Source: Agapetus fuscipes (lineage: Eukaryota; Arthropoda; Insecta; Trichoptera; Glossosomatidae). Taken from it: a stretch of DNA of 64,000 bases. Of this stretch, positions 51,308 through 61,230 are shown piece by piece. Position 1 is the first letter of the stretch, and each line of letters begins with the position of its first letter. The position numbers and the translations under genes were made by a program. Below the pieces are notes generated by a model. The model was not told the DNA's origin and made no database searches. It saw nothing but the letters and a program-made list of their open reading frames with translations. The DNA is taken from assembly GCA_951799405.1 (NCBI GenBank), contig OX637356.1, positions 11,245,229 through 11,309,228 on the forward strand. Reading direction: 5' to 3'.

Positions 51308-51690
51308 GTCTAAAATCTATAATTTAAATTTCAAAGATGGATTGACATTAAGGATTCATATCGCCACCTTAAAGGTAAAACTGAATAAGTTCTGATTCAC
51401 TGATTTGCGAAATCATGGATTAAACATTTTATTGGGCGTAACTTCTCATAGTAAGTAAACTCATTATGATTGTAATGACGTAAGATCTTCACACTTTTTT
51501 TAGTTTTTTTCTCTTAGAAAGTAGAAAAAAAGGTGCATTTATCTGAGTAACCCTTGTTGGCTGAATATGTCATTTATTCAATTTTAACTTTAAGGTATCG
51601 ATTTAAAATACATGCCCACAAGCAGACACGTGTAAGCTCGCGCTTAAACGTGCTACAATATTGCTTAAGAAATAAAAATCCAATATCTAA
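51308..51690 (-). repeat. REP-C copy split by MITE-E
   Basis: 51308-51362 is the tail (AAATCTATAATTTAAATTTC, AAGGATTCATAT). 51601-51690 resumes with TTTAAAATACATGCCCACAA through CACGTGTAAGCTCGCGCTTA. The split is exactly between the two normally adjacent blocks. Confidence 0.82.
51364..51598. mobile_element. MITE-E copy inside REP-C
   Basis: CCACCTTAAAGGTAAAACTG at the left and TTCAATTTTAACTTTAAGGT at the right. Since REP-C continues on both sides, the element ends are fixed to within a few bases. Confidence 0.88.
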
Positions 51691-51704
51691 TATAATTTTA
51701 ATTT

Positions 51705-51771
51705 CTACTGAATTGTTTTTGTGTTTTTTCGGGTTGGTCTAACCCGAAAAAACACAAAAACAATTCAGTAG
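51705..51771. repeat. Perfect hairpin, 31-bp arms, 5-nt loop
   Basis: Left arm 51705-51735 begins CTACTGAATTG and ends TTTCGGGTT. Right arm 51741-51771 is its exact reverse complement. The loop is GGTCT. No similar sequence elsewhere in the window. Confidence 0.95.
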
Positions 51772-52498
51772 TTAATACCGACCATGAAAGTGTTAGTGAA
51801 AGTTTAAAACTTTATTTAATAATTTTAATTTGTTAACACAAAAGTATTTTTTTAAATATATAATCTGATACATAACCATGTTTAAAAAAGTCGTTCTGCA
51901 GATTCACATTGTCTTCATTTTATCATCCTCCCAATTTTTCTTTAATGTCATTATTTGACAGCTCGGATATTGACACTAAAGTGGTAGGTATAAAAAAACC
52001 GACCTGGCTAGATAAGTATAAAAACATCTAAGTGCACCCACAATAAAAAAAACAAGATAAGGTAGCTCTTAATTCAAATTTCAAATTTGCATTCCAAATT
52101 CAAACACTATTCTTTCGTCGATACCTATTATAATATTTTGATATCTGACAAGTCGGTTCATTTTTTATCGAAGTGAAAAAAGTGTGAATTAAAAATATGC
52201 CTGCGCCCCAAGTTTACAACTTTTACGAAGCGTTTACCAAAAACTGTATGGTAATGAAAACGTCCAATACAGGCGCTGTTTTAGTCTCCATATATTTTTC
52301 ATCTGAGTTTAAGAGTATTTTTTTATGCTTGGGGTACTGTCTACATTTCATAATATGCCCGGAGCTCGTTATAAAAATATTTTTGTGTCATGTCGATCGT
52401 CTCACTTGATATCAGCTGTCTCATTCTAACATGTATTAAAAATATTAATTTATTAACAATAAAAACATTAATATCCTTCAGGAATAAAGTTGATAATA
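51772..52498. other. AT-rich spacer
   Basis: The 70-codon frame at 52197-52409 has no recognised domain. TATA-like GATAAGTATAAAAACATC at 52011 is the only promoter-like word. Not called as a gene. Confidence 0.35.
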
Positions 52499-52690
52499 GT
52501 CCAGTCGGCAGAATGCTTGCATTTCATGCCAAGAGCTAAGGTTCGATCCCCACCGAGGGTTCTAGAAATGATTTCCCGTTCGGGCGTTTATTTCTAAGGC
52601 AAAATAAAATATCAAAAAAGTTTACTCAGCCTTCACACAAAATGAGAACTAGCCCCCTCGGGAGCTGGTAAACCCCTTCTTCAACTGATG
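52499..52690 (+). mobile_element. SINE-1 copy, 3'-truncated
   Basis: Head shortened (GTCCAGTCGGCAGAATGCTT, box A partly deleted), box B AGGTTCGATCCCCACC, body to CTCGGGAGCTGGTAAACC. Confidence 0.82.
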
Positions 52691-52884
52691 TTCTATCAAC
52701 TGCAAAAAATACAACACACCTAAGCTGCATATTATGTGAAACTACTTCGTGTGGAATCTATTCGTTTTCACTGGTAAAGGCAACCTTCCACTTTCTTACA
52801 CTCTTGGGGGAAGGAAGGCTTTCCTTCCCTCCTTGCAGTAGATTCTCTTTGATATCCAAAAAGCATAGTTTTTGCCTGGCTATA

Positions 52885-53098
52885 TTTCTGTAAAAAAATG
52901 GTTCAACATGCCAATGTCACCCCTGTTTCAGGGAAGGTCGGCAAGAGTTGTAGGACTTATGTTCATTTGAGATTTGGGTTTTTATGTTGTAGGTTCACAT
53001 GCGGCGTGTGTGAGCGCGAACTTATACGTGTATGCTTGTGAAAATACATGTATTAAGAATGCCTAATTTTACATATCTCTGCAACTTAGATTAGATTC
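52885..53098 (+). repeat. REP-C copy, 5'-truncated
   Basis: TGTAAAAAAATGGTTCAACA to CTGCAACTTAGATTAGATTC. Missing the first 45 bp. Confidence 0.9.
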
Positions 53099-53165
53099 AT
53101 TAAATTGAACCCGATAAAGTCATTCAACAGTGTTTTATTTAGTACGAGTAGGATGAAAAAGAATA

Positions 53166-53425
53166 GGCAAGGATGATGAACGACTAACAAAGAAAGTGTA
53201 CAGAGGAAAACGTGTAAGTTGAAGACCGAGGAAGGAATGGATAGACCAAGTAATGAGATTTCGAAAGAATGGAACCTGCAGAGTGACAATTGGAGAAGAG
53301 TATGCATGAAGAAAGTGATGAATGTTGAAGAGATGAAAGAGGTATGCAAGGACAGAAATAATTGGATACGCATCTACGGATTTACTGGCCACCCCTAGTG
53401 GAACTGCGGCAGGATACAATAACAG
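53166..53425 (+). pseudogene. LINE-F C-terminal fragment
   Basis: GAAGACCGAGGAAGGAATGG, then GTATGCAAGGACAGAAATAA and GGCCACCCCTAGTGGAACTG. Frames are shifted. The short end GCGGCAGGATACAA also ends the fragment at 58266-58375. Confidence 0.78.
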
Positions 53426-53667
53426 GAACAGTAGAGGTATTACCCATTCCAGTAGCCGTGTAGCTAATTATAACAATTAATGAATTGTGAGGACGCTCCG
53501 GAGTGATCTGTGAGTTGTCGCCTATCTAGTGACAGCTCCGTGACGCGCGTGTAACAACATCCACATGGATTATTATGGATCGTCTCCAGCTTGCTAAGTA
53601 CTGGCTAGGAGGCAGATCTTGATCCAAGCTGCGTCTTCAAACAAAACACGATCATCTTGGTCTTATA
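53426..53667. other. Low-repeat block with homeodomain-type words
   Basis: GTAGCTAATTATAACAATTA and TTAATGAATTG within 30 bp, then a GC-richer part with GACAGCTCCGTGACGCGCG. About 17.5 kb upstream of labial. Candidate regulatory DNA. Confidence 0.25.
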
Positions 53668-53925
53668 ACTATTCGTGAGCACTGCTTTTGTGTGTATCAC
53701 ACCTCAAGAGCCCTATCGTCGCTATAGAAAGCGCCACTTCTCAAGCAAGATTCATTTACGGTAAGGCTGGATTGGTGACCGGTCTTTGGTAAACGTATAA
53801 TATGAATTTTGAACCCGGCGAAGAGCATATTAGAACAAAAATTAAAATGCTTATAATATGTTAACATACCTGTGCAGCTTAAATTAAAGATTATAGAAGC
53901 GTTACCGCTAGACTACGGACCGGTT
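53668..53925 (-). mobile_element. SINE-2 copy, interrupted by a REP-C tail
   Basis: Reverse tail GTGTGTATCACACCTCAAGA to AACCCGGCGAAGAGCATATT at 53832. 53849-53896 is a REP-C tail piece (TATGTTAACATACCTGTGCA, TTAAATTAAAGATTATAG). The SINE head ends GCTAGACTACGGACCGGT. The tRNA-like box B was lost. Confidence 0.8.
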
Positions 53926-53975
53926 CTAGCGCCTCTCCAATGAAGATTGGCGATCACAATAGCAATTTGCGCCTT

Positions 53976-54425
53976 CGACCACCAAAGGTCCATCAAGCCT
54001 TACAGCGACTGGGTCTCGCTTGACCAAGCTCGTAAAATGCCCCAGTTGGTAGAATGTTTTCATTCCATGTCTAGAGCAAGGGTTCGAATCCCAACGAGGG
54101 TGTGAGAAATGAATTACAGTCGCGATGTTCATTTCAAATCCAAAATAAAATTTAGAGCTTTGTTTTGCTGAGGAAAGTATAAGTATTTATTTGACTATGC
54201 TATTGTAATATTAATTCTTGTATTATATTATTTTCTTTGTCATTTTCTGTAATTACCTTTTCATATAATTATGTAATTGGACTATTATGTCCGTTAATAA
54301 AATAAATAAATAAAAAAAAAAAAATACGCGCAAGGTTTATTCAGCCTTCACAAGAAATGAACTAGCCCCCTAGGGAGCTGGAAAACCTCTTCAACTGAAG
54401 TGGTTGGTGTGAGGCCAGTCCTATG
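53976..54425 (+). mobile_element. SINE-2/SINE-1 dimer, split by a poly-A insertion
   Basis: The SINE-2 body (AAAGGTCCATCAAGCCTTAC to TTGACCAAGCTCGTAAAATG) joins SINE-1 (CCCCAGTTGGTAGAATG, box B GGGTTCGAATCCCAACG) at about 54036. SINE-1 halts at 54150 and resumes at 54325 (ACGCGCAAGGTTTATTCAGC). Confidence 0.85.
54151..54324 (+). mobile_element. Poly-A retroposon 3' end inserted in SINE-1
   Basis: 174 bp beginning TTAGAGCTTTGTTTTGCTGA and ending with AATAAATAAATA and A13. No coding part, so it is probably a strongly 5'-truncated LINE. Confidence 0.7.
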
Positions 54426-54430
54426 ACATA

Positions 54431-54548
54431 AGTCCATCCAGTCTTACACCAATTGGGTATTGATTGAGAATTGGTGTTTTCTACAGCAACAACCAACCTC
54501 ATAGAGGGTTCTTGAGGTGTGATTCACACAAAAACAGCATTGGCAAAG
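54431..54548 (+). mobile_element. SINE-2 tail part
   Basis: AGTCCATCCAGTCTTACACC through GGTTCTTGAGGTGTGATTCA to AAAAACAGCATTGGC. Confidence 0.85.
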
Positions 54549-54550
54549 TG

Positions 54551-54833
54551 TATCCCGCCGAGGCGAGGGTGTCAGAAATGATTTCCCGTTTCGGTGTTTG
54601 TTTCAAACCCCAAAATAAAAATGCCGGCAAGGTTTACTCAGCCTTCACAAGAAATGAGTACCAGTTCTCTCGGGAGCTGGGAAACCCCCACTTCATCTGA
54701 AGTGGTTGGCGTAAGGCCGGCCCCCTTACCTGTAAAAATAAATAGGTTCAACTCGCCACATGCGACCCCTTCGGGGATAACGCGGCAAGAAGTTACACTA
54801 TATGTGTAGCTTAGTTGCGTTTTTTTTTTTTTT
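54551..54833 (+). mobile_element. SINE-1 copy, head lost, young
   Basis: Starts just after box B (GAGGCGAGGGTGTCAGAAAT) and is nearly identical to the copy at 62732 down to AGCTTAGTTGCG. Confidence 0.94.
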
Positions 54834-54895
54834 TTTACCATTTTTTTCACAGTATTGGCGATCAACCTCATACCAAACTATAAGTCAAGGAATTG
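54834..54895 (-). repeat. REP-C 5' fragment
   Basis: ACCATTTTTTTCACAGTATT to AACTATAAGTCAAGGAATTG. Confidence 0.82.
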
Positions 54896-55300
54896 ACATG
54901 GCAAACCCTTGATTCTCAAATCAATCCTCTTCCAACAATTTTCAATACTTTTTCAACCCAGGAAACTCTAAGGAACTACGCATTTAATAAATTCTTACAG
55001 TTAAAATTTTTTCATGATTTTTTTGTCCTTTGACAGCTTTGAGTGGTTCAGAATAGCTTCATATCAATACAGTGGGTCCAGTAGAGATGCGCGGGCCACT
55101 GGGTGGTTTGGTTTGCTCTTGACGCATGGTCCAAGATTCAAATCTGACATTATATGTGGACCAAAATGAACGCGAGACGAATCATTTGGACCGAAATTCA
55201 AGAAGTAGACGACACTCTGAGTACTCTACCTGCCCTACTGGTCTCTGATCATAGCTCGATAATGGGAAAATATTGGAAGCTGCTTTAGAAGTGATGAAGT
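54896..55300. other. Spacer, nothing recognised
   Basis: No supported feature. Confidence 0.45.
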
Positions 55301-55626
55301 TGTTAGAGGATACAATTTAATAAAAACTTCAGTTAATTTATTTTATGATTCCGTTCACATTGGGTTCGATTACAGAGTGGCTTTTTAACTGTTTTTGTTC
55401 GGCGGCTCTGATAGGTACTAGTCTCCACTACAGACAGACAGCTTTAGCCCTTTATGTATATAGTACCTATGACATAAGGGCGGTTCTCGAAACATTGCGA
55501 ACTGGAACATGTCAGATTTCGCAAGAATATTCGAGCAAAGACTAGTAAAATTATCCAAACACCTACATCTAGAGACACAGTCACACAACTTAAAATGTAG
55601 AAACACACAATAGCACATTCGTAACA
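55301..55626 (-). mobile_element. LTR-N copy, reversed
   Basis: In reverse it begins TGTTACGAATGTGC and ends near CTCTAACA, with CGAACCCAATGTGAACGG and an AATAAATT signal. CGAATATTCGAGCAAAGA corresponds to the TTCTCGAATATTC region of the copy at 1345. Confidence 0.7.
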
Positions 55627-55741
55627 GCAGGTACCTATATTGTAATTTCAACCTTCTTTAGAGTTAGAGTTTGCTAGGTGATGACTTGAATGAACAGGTT
55701 ATGACTCTGGATGAAATGATAGAAGTATGCTTAGAGCATTG

Positions 55742-56133
55742 TTGCTTGACTAATAGGTTGGTAACAGGCTGATCCCTATGCTGTCGGTGTTATGGCCGAG
55801 GGCGCCCAGTGGGCCGATCGTTCTAACGTGTTTGGATTGGAATAAGGTTGGTTCGATCCCCGCTTGGGTCATTTGACCATAACTTTGACTCTGGTTCAAA
55901 AGGGTAATTATTAATTAATATTTTATAACAATAGACAATAACGAATTACTAATTGATGATATTAATACCTGTTTCTGGCCAGGCAGAATAGGTTGGTGAA
56001 TTGCATTCCTATTCACAAATCTATTTAAAAAAAAAAACTTGGCTCACTTCTGCCAATGCCACCCCTGTTTCAGGAAAGGTCGGAAAAAGTTGCAGGGCTT
56101 ATGTTTATTTGAGGCTTGGATGCATTTTAATTA
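55742..56133 (+). repeat. REP-C copy split by SINE-3
   Basis: 55742-55786 (GCTTGACTAATAGGTTGGTA to CCCTATGCTG) and 56037-56133 (TTGGCTCACTTCTGCCAATG to TTTATTTGAGGCTTGGAT) are consecutive parts of REP-C, truncated at the 3' end. 55698-55735 just before is a LINE-F scrap. Confidence 0.82.
55786..56036 (+). mobile_element. SINE-3 copy, full length, inside REP-C
   Basis: GTCGGTGTTATGGCCGAGGG head, box B GGTTGGTTCGATCCCCGC, TTTGACTCTGGTTCAAAAGG, GGCCAGGCAGAATAGGTTGG, TTGCATTCCTATTCACAAAT and an A11 tail. The interrupted REP-C fixes both ends. Confidence 0.88.
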
Positions 56134-56754
56134 AATCATCCTTAAATTTTTCGTTATAAAATAGGGAAAAAATAATACGAGTAAGTAGAAAGATCAATAC
56201 TTATATTGTTCACTGTAAAAAAGTATTAAAGTTACAAAGTCAGGTAGGGTGCTGGACAGCCACAACACCCCAAAAATTTACTGTACTTCAGGGTTTTACA
56301 AAACTGTCTTGAAACTGAAACGTTTACTTGAGGCTCTGCTTTAGTTGTGATACAGATTTGGTATAGACACGTTGTGACGAAGACTTGGACCCATATCAGG
56401 GGGTCTTCCACCCGGCGAGATCCCAGGAGAGTAGAGGAATGCGGAGATGGAGCGTGTAGCTGTCAATATCAATAACGTCAGTGACGTCCAGCCCGCGCTT
56501 CTATACCTCTGTCCTCCCTGCACCTACCTGCTCAACATGACAGCCTGGTACTTTAGCCATGAATAAAACGACAAAGTTTGCAATAATAGAACTTCCTTTA
56601 CTATGTTACTTTAAAAGTGCATGTGTCTCAGTTTTTAGATGAATAAAAAGATGTGATAAACAACTATTTAGATATCACTGTGCTGTTAGGGGTAGCAAAA
56701 AATTCTAAAGAGTCTTCTCCACTTGCCTGGATGAAATATCCTCACTTATACCCT
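56134..56754. other. Spacer with possible LTR (minus), 56270-56545
   Basis: The minus strand shows TGTCATGTTGAGCAGGTAGG, a TATA-like GGTATAGAAGCGCGGGC and, at the lower end, TTTTTGGGGTGTTGTGGC, suggestive of an LTR boundary. No second copy or target duplication. Confidence 0.3.
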
Positions 56755-56967
56755 TAATAAAAATACCGGCAAGGTTTACTCAGCCTTCACAAGAAATGAG
56801 TACCAGCTCCCTCGGGAGCTGGGAAACCCCCACTTCAACTGAAGTGGTTGGCGTAAGGCCGGCCTCCTTACCTGTAAAAATAAATAGGTTCAACTCACCA
56901 GATGCGACCCCTTCGGGGATAACGCAGCAAGAAGTAACACTATGTGTGTAGCTTAGTTGCGTTGCGT
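56755..56967 (+). mobile_element. SINE-1 copy, 5' half lost, young
   Basis: AAAAATACCGGCAAGGTTTA to GTAGCTTAGTTGCGTTGCG. Very few differences from 62870-63072. Confidence 0.93.
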
Positions 56968-57297
56968 TTTTTTTATACCCTCTCGTCACAACAAGGGCAA
57001 CTTGTAGAACGGCTCACATCCATCCATTTGCAGTCGATATCAAAACTATGAAAATTTTGTGTTTTTACGACTCATTCCTTTGCCAAACTGCCCGTTTATG
57101 GAATGAGTTACCGGTATCTGTATTCCGAACCCAATTTAGCCTAAACTATTAGTACGAGCTTAATTTGTTACTAATTCTTCTTCTTTTTATGGATTCGAAG
57201 GATGTAGATTTATTAGAAAAATATCTGTAGTATATGATATATTTTTTTAATTGGACGGTTGGAGGACATTTACTCGATTTTTTATACTAGGTGTAGG
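56968..57297. other. Spacer
   Basis: A frame near 57040-57130 resembles a LINE C-terminus faintly (ARLWNELPVSVF-like), but it is too short to call. Confidence 0.3.
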
Positions 57298-57413
57298 TAA
57301 CATTAAAGATTCACATGTTACATGCATTCTCACAAGCAGTACCTTATAATTTCGCGCTTAAACATGCCCCATGTGGACCTTCAATATAAAAACCAGAATC
57401 TCAAATGAACACA
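57298..57413 (-). repeat. REP-C middle fragment
   Basis: GTAACATTAAAGATTCACAT to GAATCTCAAATGAACACAC. Confidence 0.82.
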
Positions 57414-57680
57414 CACTTTGATAATATAAAATTTAGTATTGATTTTGTGAGCCGGGTGTGTTTGGGTTAAATAATTAATGAATGACATTCGAGAAAGTGC
57501 CAATGGAGATGACCGCAAACTTCTCAAACCCGATCAGCGAGCATCTGTTATACCTATCTACACACAATGTGATGGCAAAGTTCCCATGAGGTTCACATAC
57601 CTACCAAAAAATAAAGCGAAAAGTAAGAAGGTACCTACATAGATGTGTGCAGACTTTTCAAAAGTCAAATAAAAATTAAT

Positions 57681-57706
57681 ATCATCATCATCATCATCAT
57701 CATCAT
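57681..57706. repeat. (ATC)n microsatellite
   Basis: About eight and a half CAT triplets, directly before a REP-C tail. The same triplet ends several LINEs here. Confidence 0.9.
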
Positions 57707-57914
57707 GTAATCTAATCTAATTCATATCAAATGCATGCTCACAAACAGACCCCGCGCTTACAGATGTTGCGTGGGTACTTACAATTCAAATACCAAACCT
57801 CAAATGAACATAAGCCCTGCACTTTTGGCGGCCTTCCCTGAAAAAAGGGTGAAATTGGCAGAGTGAACCATTTTTTCAGAATGGGTGAGCCTCATACCAA
57901 CCTATAAATTAAGG
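57706..57914 (-). repeat. REP-C copy
   Basis: GTAATCTAATCTAATTCATA to ATACCAACCTATAAATTAAG. The innermost 35 bp of the tail side are lost. Confidence 0.9.
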
Positions 57915-57924
57915 GTTCATCACT

Positions 57925-58265
57925 ATCATTAATGGCACCAAGGGTGGTTGTTGATCTCCTTGATCAACCGCAGCCACCGCTGTCTGTCATTTTGTTCGGC
58001 CACCTTAATTTGGGTCTTCTCACTATACTGCGCCTCTTTGGGTCCGTCATCATAACTATCTTTTCCAGGCTCTGATGGTCCATTCGTTGGATGTGACACA
58101 GCCAATCCAGTCTATAATATCTTTTATTGAACGGACCACATTAACGTATCGGTACAGAGAGTGTAGTTCAGAGTTGCATCTTTTTCGCCATATGTTCTTC
58201 ATTGGGTTGTAAATACGACGGCGAATGAATCTTTCGAAGAAGTTGAGAAAGCTTTGCTCATGCTT
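57925..58265 (-). pseudogene. LINE C-terminal remnant, reversed
   Basis: Minus frame gives FFERFIRRRIYNPMKNIWRKR, NSELHSLYRYVNVVRSIK and EWTIRAWKR, the same domain as the LINE at 155-695. The expected RLxWxGHV core is changed to IIDWIGCV. Downstream on the minus strand, RWLRLIKEINNHPW precedes the end. Confidence 0.8.
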
Positions 58266-58375
58266 GATTTGAATCAGAAGGTAGTGAATGAAAGTGGTTT
58301 GTAAGGACAGAAAAAAGTGGAGGCGCATCTGCGGAGGTACCGGCCACCCCTAGTGGAACGGCGGCAGGATACAGT
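58266..58375 (+). pseudogene. LINE-F end fragment
   Basis: GTAAGGACAGAAAAAAGTGG and GGCCACCCCTAGTGGAACGG. Confidence 0.72.
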
Positions 58376-58400
58376 ACAGGTATATTTAAAAAAAAAATTA

Positions 58401-58687
58401 GGCTGATTTATTTGGTGAACGCTGTTTTTGTGTGTATCACACCTCAAGAGTTCTATTTGAGCTTGGTCGTCGCTGTTGAAAGCGCCAATTTTCAAGCAAG
58501 ACTCAGTTGCTGTAAGGCTGGATGGCCCTTTTGATGACCGGTCTTTGGTAAAGGTTTATGAATTTTTCAACCCAGCAAAGAGCAATTTTGATAATATAAA
58601 TGGTATATTTTTTGTGCTCCGCCGGAATTCGAACCCACAACCTTCCATTTACGAGTCCGAAGTGCTACCACTGGACTACGGACCGGT
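58401..58687 (-). mobile_element. SINE-2 copy, full length
   Basis: Reverse orientation: GCTGATTTATTTGGTGAACG tail, GTGTGTATCACACCTCAAGA, CAACCCAGCAAAGAGC, head GAATTCGAACCCACAACCTT and CACTGGACTACGGACCGGT. Confidence 0.95.
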
Positions 58688-59520
58688 TGGATTTGTCACA
58701 ATAAACAGCTACTACCTACTTATATATCGAATATTGCTGAGAAAATTGTTATTAAGCAAGTAAATGTTCTTCCGGATAATAGACTTGGTAATAATTTCAT
58801 AGGTAACAAAACTGTGACGTCAAATGGCCGGGTTGCAAGGGGAAAAAGCATACCAATATTTTGTAAGTTATTGCTACGGACGCTTTTTACATAAACGTAT
58901 TACGTTTGCCCGCTGAGAATATTTCGAATTTCAAACATCCTTGGAAAAAACCTTCCGACTCTATTTTATCCCAATCTCGCTATTATTCTGTGACGTCACG
59001 CCACCGAAGAAAATTTAGAGTATTTCGACTCCATTATGAATTCAATTCCATTTTACTACAAATAATAATTGATAACCTTTTTATGATATAGATATACTAT
59101 ATATACCGAATATCCTTGCCCTTGTAAATATGTCAAATGTCAATGAATATCTCTCAAGATACAATAACATAAGCACCAAACCAGAAGCTCTGCAAGTATG
59201 AGCTTTGTTTTTATGTTTTATAAAGATGTTTTTCCTTTGCGCTTTGTTGTCCGGTTGTGTGGTTTCGAGTGCCCACAAGGACGAGTTTTTCAATGACATG
59301 ATGTAGGTGTCAGTTTCTGTATCATCCTAAATATATTTTCATTTTTATTATTTTATCAAATAATGAGTCAAACTCCAAATCTTGTGACCACTATTGTAAA
59401 ATATTGACACCTGAAAAAAAAAACTCTGTTTTGTGAGAAATCTATACAAATTTACTGTCAGAAAATGTCGTGTTACCTATGGGATTGAGTAAGAATAAAA
59501 TAATCAATTCTTTGGCATTG
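58688..59520. other. Spacer
   Basis: 58803-58850 (CTGTGACGTCAAATGGCCGG) and 58988-59005 (CTGTGACGTCACGCC) belong to a scattered motif also at 17798, 18362 and 19164. The rest is AT-rich, unrecognised. Confidence 0.4.
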
Positions 59521-59795
59521 AATTCCTTGGCTTATAGGTTGATATTAAGGCTAACTACTCATACTGTAAAAAATGGTTCACTTTGCCATTGTCACCAGTT
59601 TCAGCGAAGGTCGGCTAAAGTAGCAGGGTTTATGATCATTTGAGGTTTTGATTTTAATTTGTAAGTGCACATGCAGCATTTGTAAGTACCTTCACATGCA
59701 GCATTTGTAAAAGCGAACTTACACGTGTCTGCTTGTGAGGATGCATAAATTTAGATGAATTTTAAATGTTAATATTGTATATCTACAAATTTGAT
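59521..59795 (+). repeat. REP-C copy with a 28-bp internal duplication
   Basis: TTCCTTGGCTTATAGGTTGA to GATTATAAATAAATAGATAG. The segment CACATGCAGCATTTGTAAG occurs twice in tandem (about 59668-59715). Confidence 0.88.
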
Positions 59796-59989
59796 TATAA
59801 ATAAATAGATAGATTATATAATAAGTGTTAAACTTGTACATACGAAAAAAAATGTTCCGACACAAACCTGTAAAACTAAATTTTTCCATGATTTGAAATG
59901 TCCGAAAATTCTTTCAGACACACATGCGTCCGTTTTTGAGTGAAGACGATTGAGTTTTTTGTCAATTTTGTAGGTTTTGAAAATTTAAA

Positions 59990-60180
59990 ACATAACGACG
60001 GACGGACGGACAGGTTCGACAAATTAGTTTTTTATTTTACATGATATCGGGAAGGATAACTCATTTACGCCGAAATCTCGTTTTTTTGCATGGAGAGCTT
60101 GTATGAAAAAGGTTATGACTCTGGATGAAATGAAAGAAGTATGCAAGGACAGGAAGAAGTGGCGGCTAATCTGCAATGCT
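59990..60180 (+). mobile_element. MITE-P fragment, then LINE-F scrap
   Basis: 59990-60105: CGGACGGACGGACAGGTTCG, ATAACTCATTTACGCCGAAA, like 37640-37710. 60108-60180: GAAGTATGCAAGGACAGGAA of LINE-F. Confidence 0.7.
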
Positions 60181-60310
60181 GATTTGTAGGTAATGTTAGT
60201 TTATTAGTTTGCTACATTTTTTGCATAAGAATTTTTTTACTTTTTTGTATAGATTTATTTTTAAGGTTTTGTTGTTGTTTTTTTTACTTAAATGTTATTT
60301 AACACTCGTA

Positions 60311-60557
60311 TTCCTTGACTTAAAGGTTGGTATGAGGCTAACCACCCATACTGTAAAAAATGGTTCACTTTGCCAATGTCACCCCTGTTTCAGGGAATGT
60401 CGGCAAGAGTTGCAGGGCTTATGTTCATTTGAGGCTTGGATTTTATTTGTAAGTACACAATCAGCATTTGTAAGCGTGAACTACACGTGTTTGTTTGTGG
60501 GCATACATCTGAGAGCTTTGAATGAATATATCCTTGCAACTTAGATTATAGATTATT
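60311..60557 (+). repeat. REP-C copy, full length
   Basis: ATTCCTTGACTTAAAGGTTG to CTTGCAACTTAGATTATAGA. Nearly the reverse complement of 41840-42075, so a recent pair. Confidence 0.95.
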
Positions 60558-60885
60558 ATAACTACAAAACTTTATTTGTACCTAAGGACTGCTATGAAGT
60601 GAAAATAAATAAACGAAAATTCTAGATGGGTGCAGACCTATGGTGCAGACCCTACGCTTGACAGACAAGGACACTGTATGCTGTCTCACTTTATCGTTGG
60701 TTGCGGTTGGTTGTTGTTTTTTGTTCCCCTTTGGTTTGTCACAGGACGAGACATCTTTCCGGTCAGATACATAACGTGTAAGTTCTGCGCATTGGCATCA
60801 TAAGGATTAATATCATGTCGAAAGGCACTCATTGATTAATTATATTTATTAATTTCGATAGGTAGAAAAATGATGGAACGTAGGT
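60558..60885. other. Spacer, nothing recognised
   Basis: 60640-60790 is GC-richer and unmatched. Confidence 0.4.
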
Positions 60886-61230
60886 ACACATACAGTGTAA
60901 CTTCTTGTCGCGTTATCTCCGAAGGGTTTCGCAACTAAAATATACATAAAGTGTAACTCTTTATGGCGCTATCCCCCGAGGGTTTCGCATGTGGTGAGTG
61001 GAACCTATTTATCTTTACAATTAAAGGGGGCCGGCCTTACGCTAACCACTTCAGTTGAAGTGGGGGTTGGTACTCATTTCTTTTGAAGGCTGAGTAAACC
61101 TTGCCGGTATTTATTTTGGGCTTAAAATAAACAATCAAATAAAAAATCATTTCTGACACCCTCGGTGGGATGACAACACAAGCTCTCGGCATGGAATGCA
61201 AGCACTTTGCCAACTGAGCTATCTACCGGA
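60886..61230 (-). mobile_element. SINE-1 copy with duplicated tail
   Basis: The tail segment (ACAGTGTAACTTCTTGTCGC and AAAGTGTAACTCTTTATGGC) occurs twice in tandem, at about 60890-60935 and 60942-60990. The rest is full length to the head (ATGGAATGCAAGCAC, CCAACTGAGCTATCTACCGG). Box B is decayed. Confidence 0.88.

Noticed and set aside
52197..52409. Small gene after a TATA-like box
   Set aside because: The 70-codon frame ends in hydrophobic low-complexity residues and shows no family. The TATA-like word is common in this AT-rich DNA.
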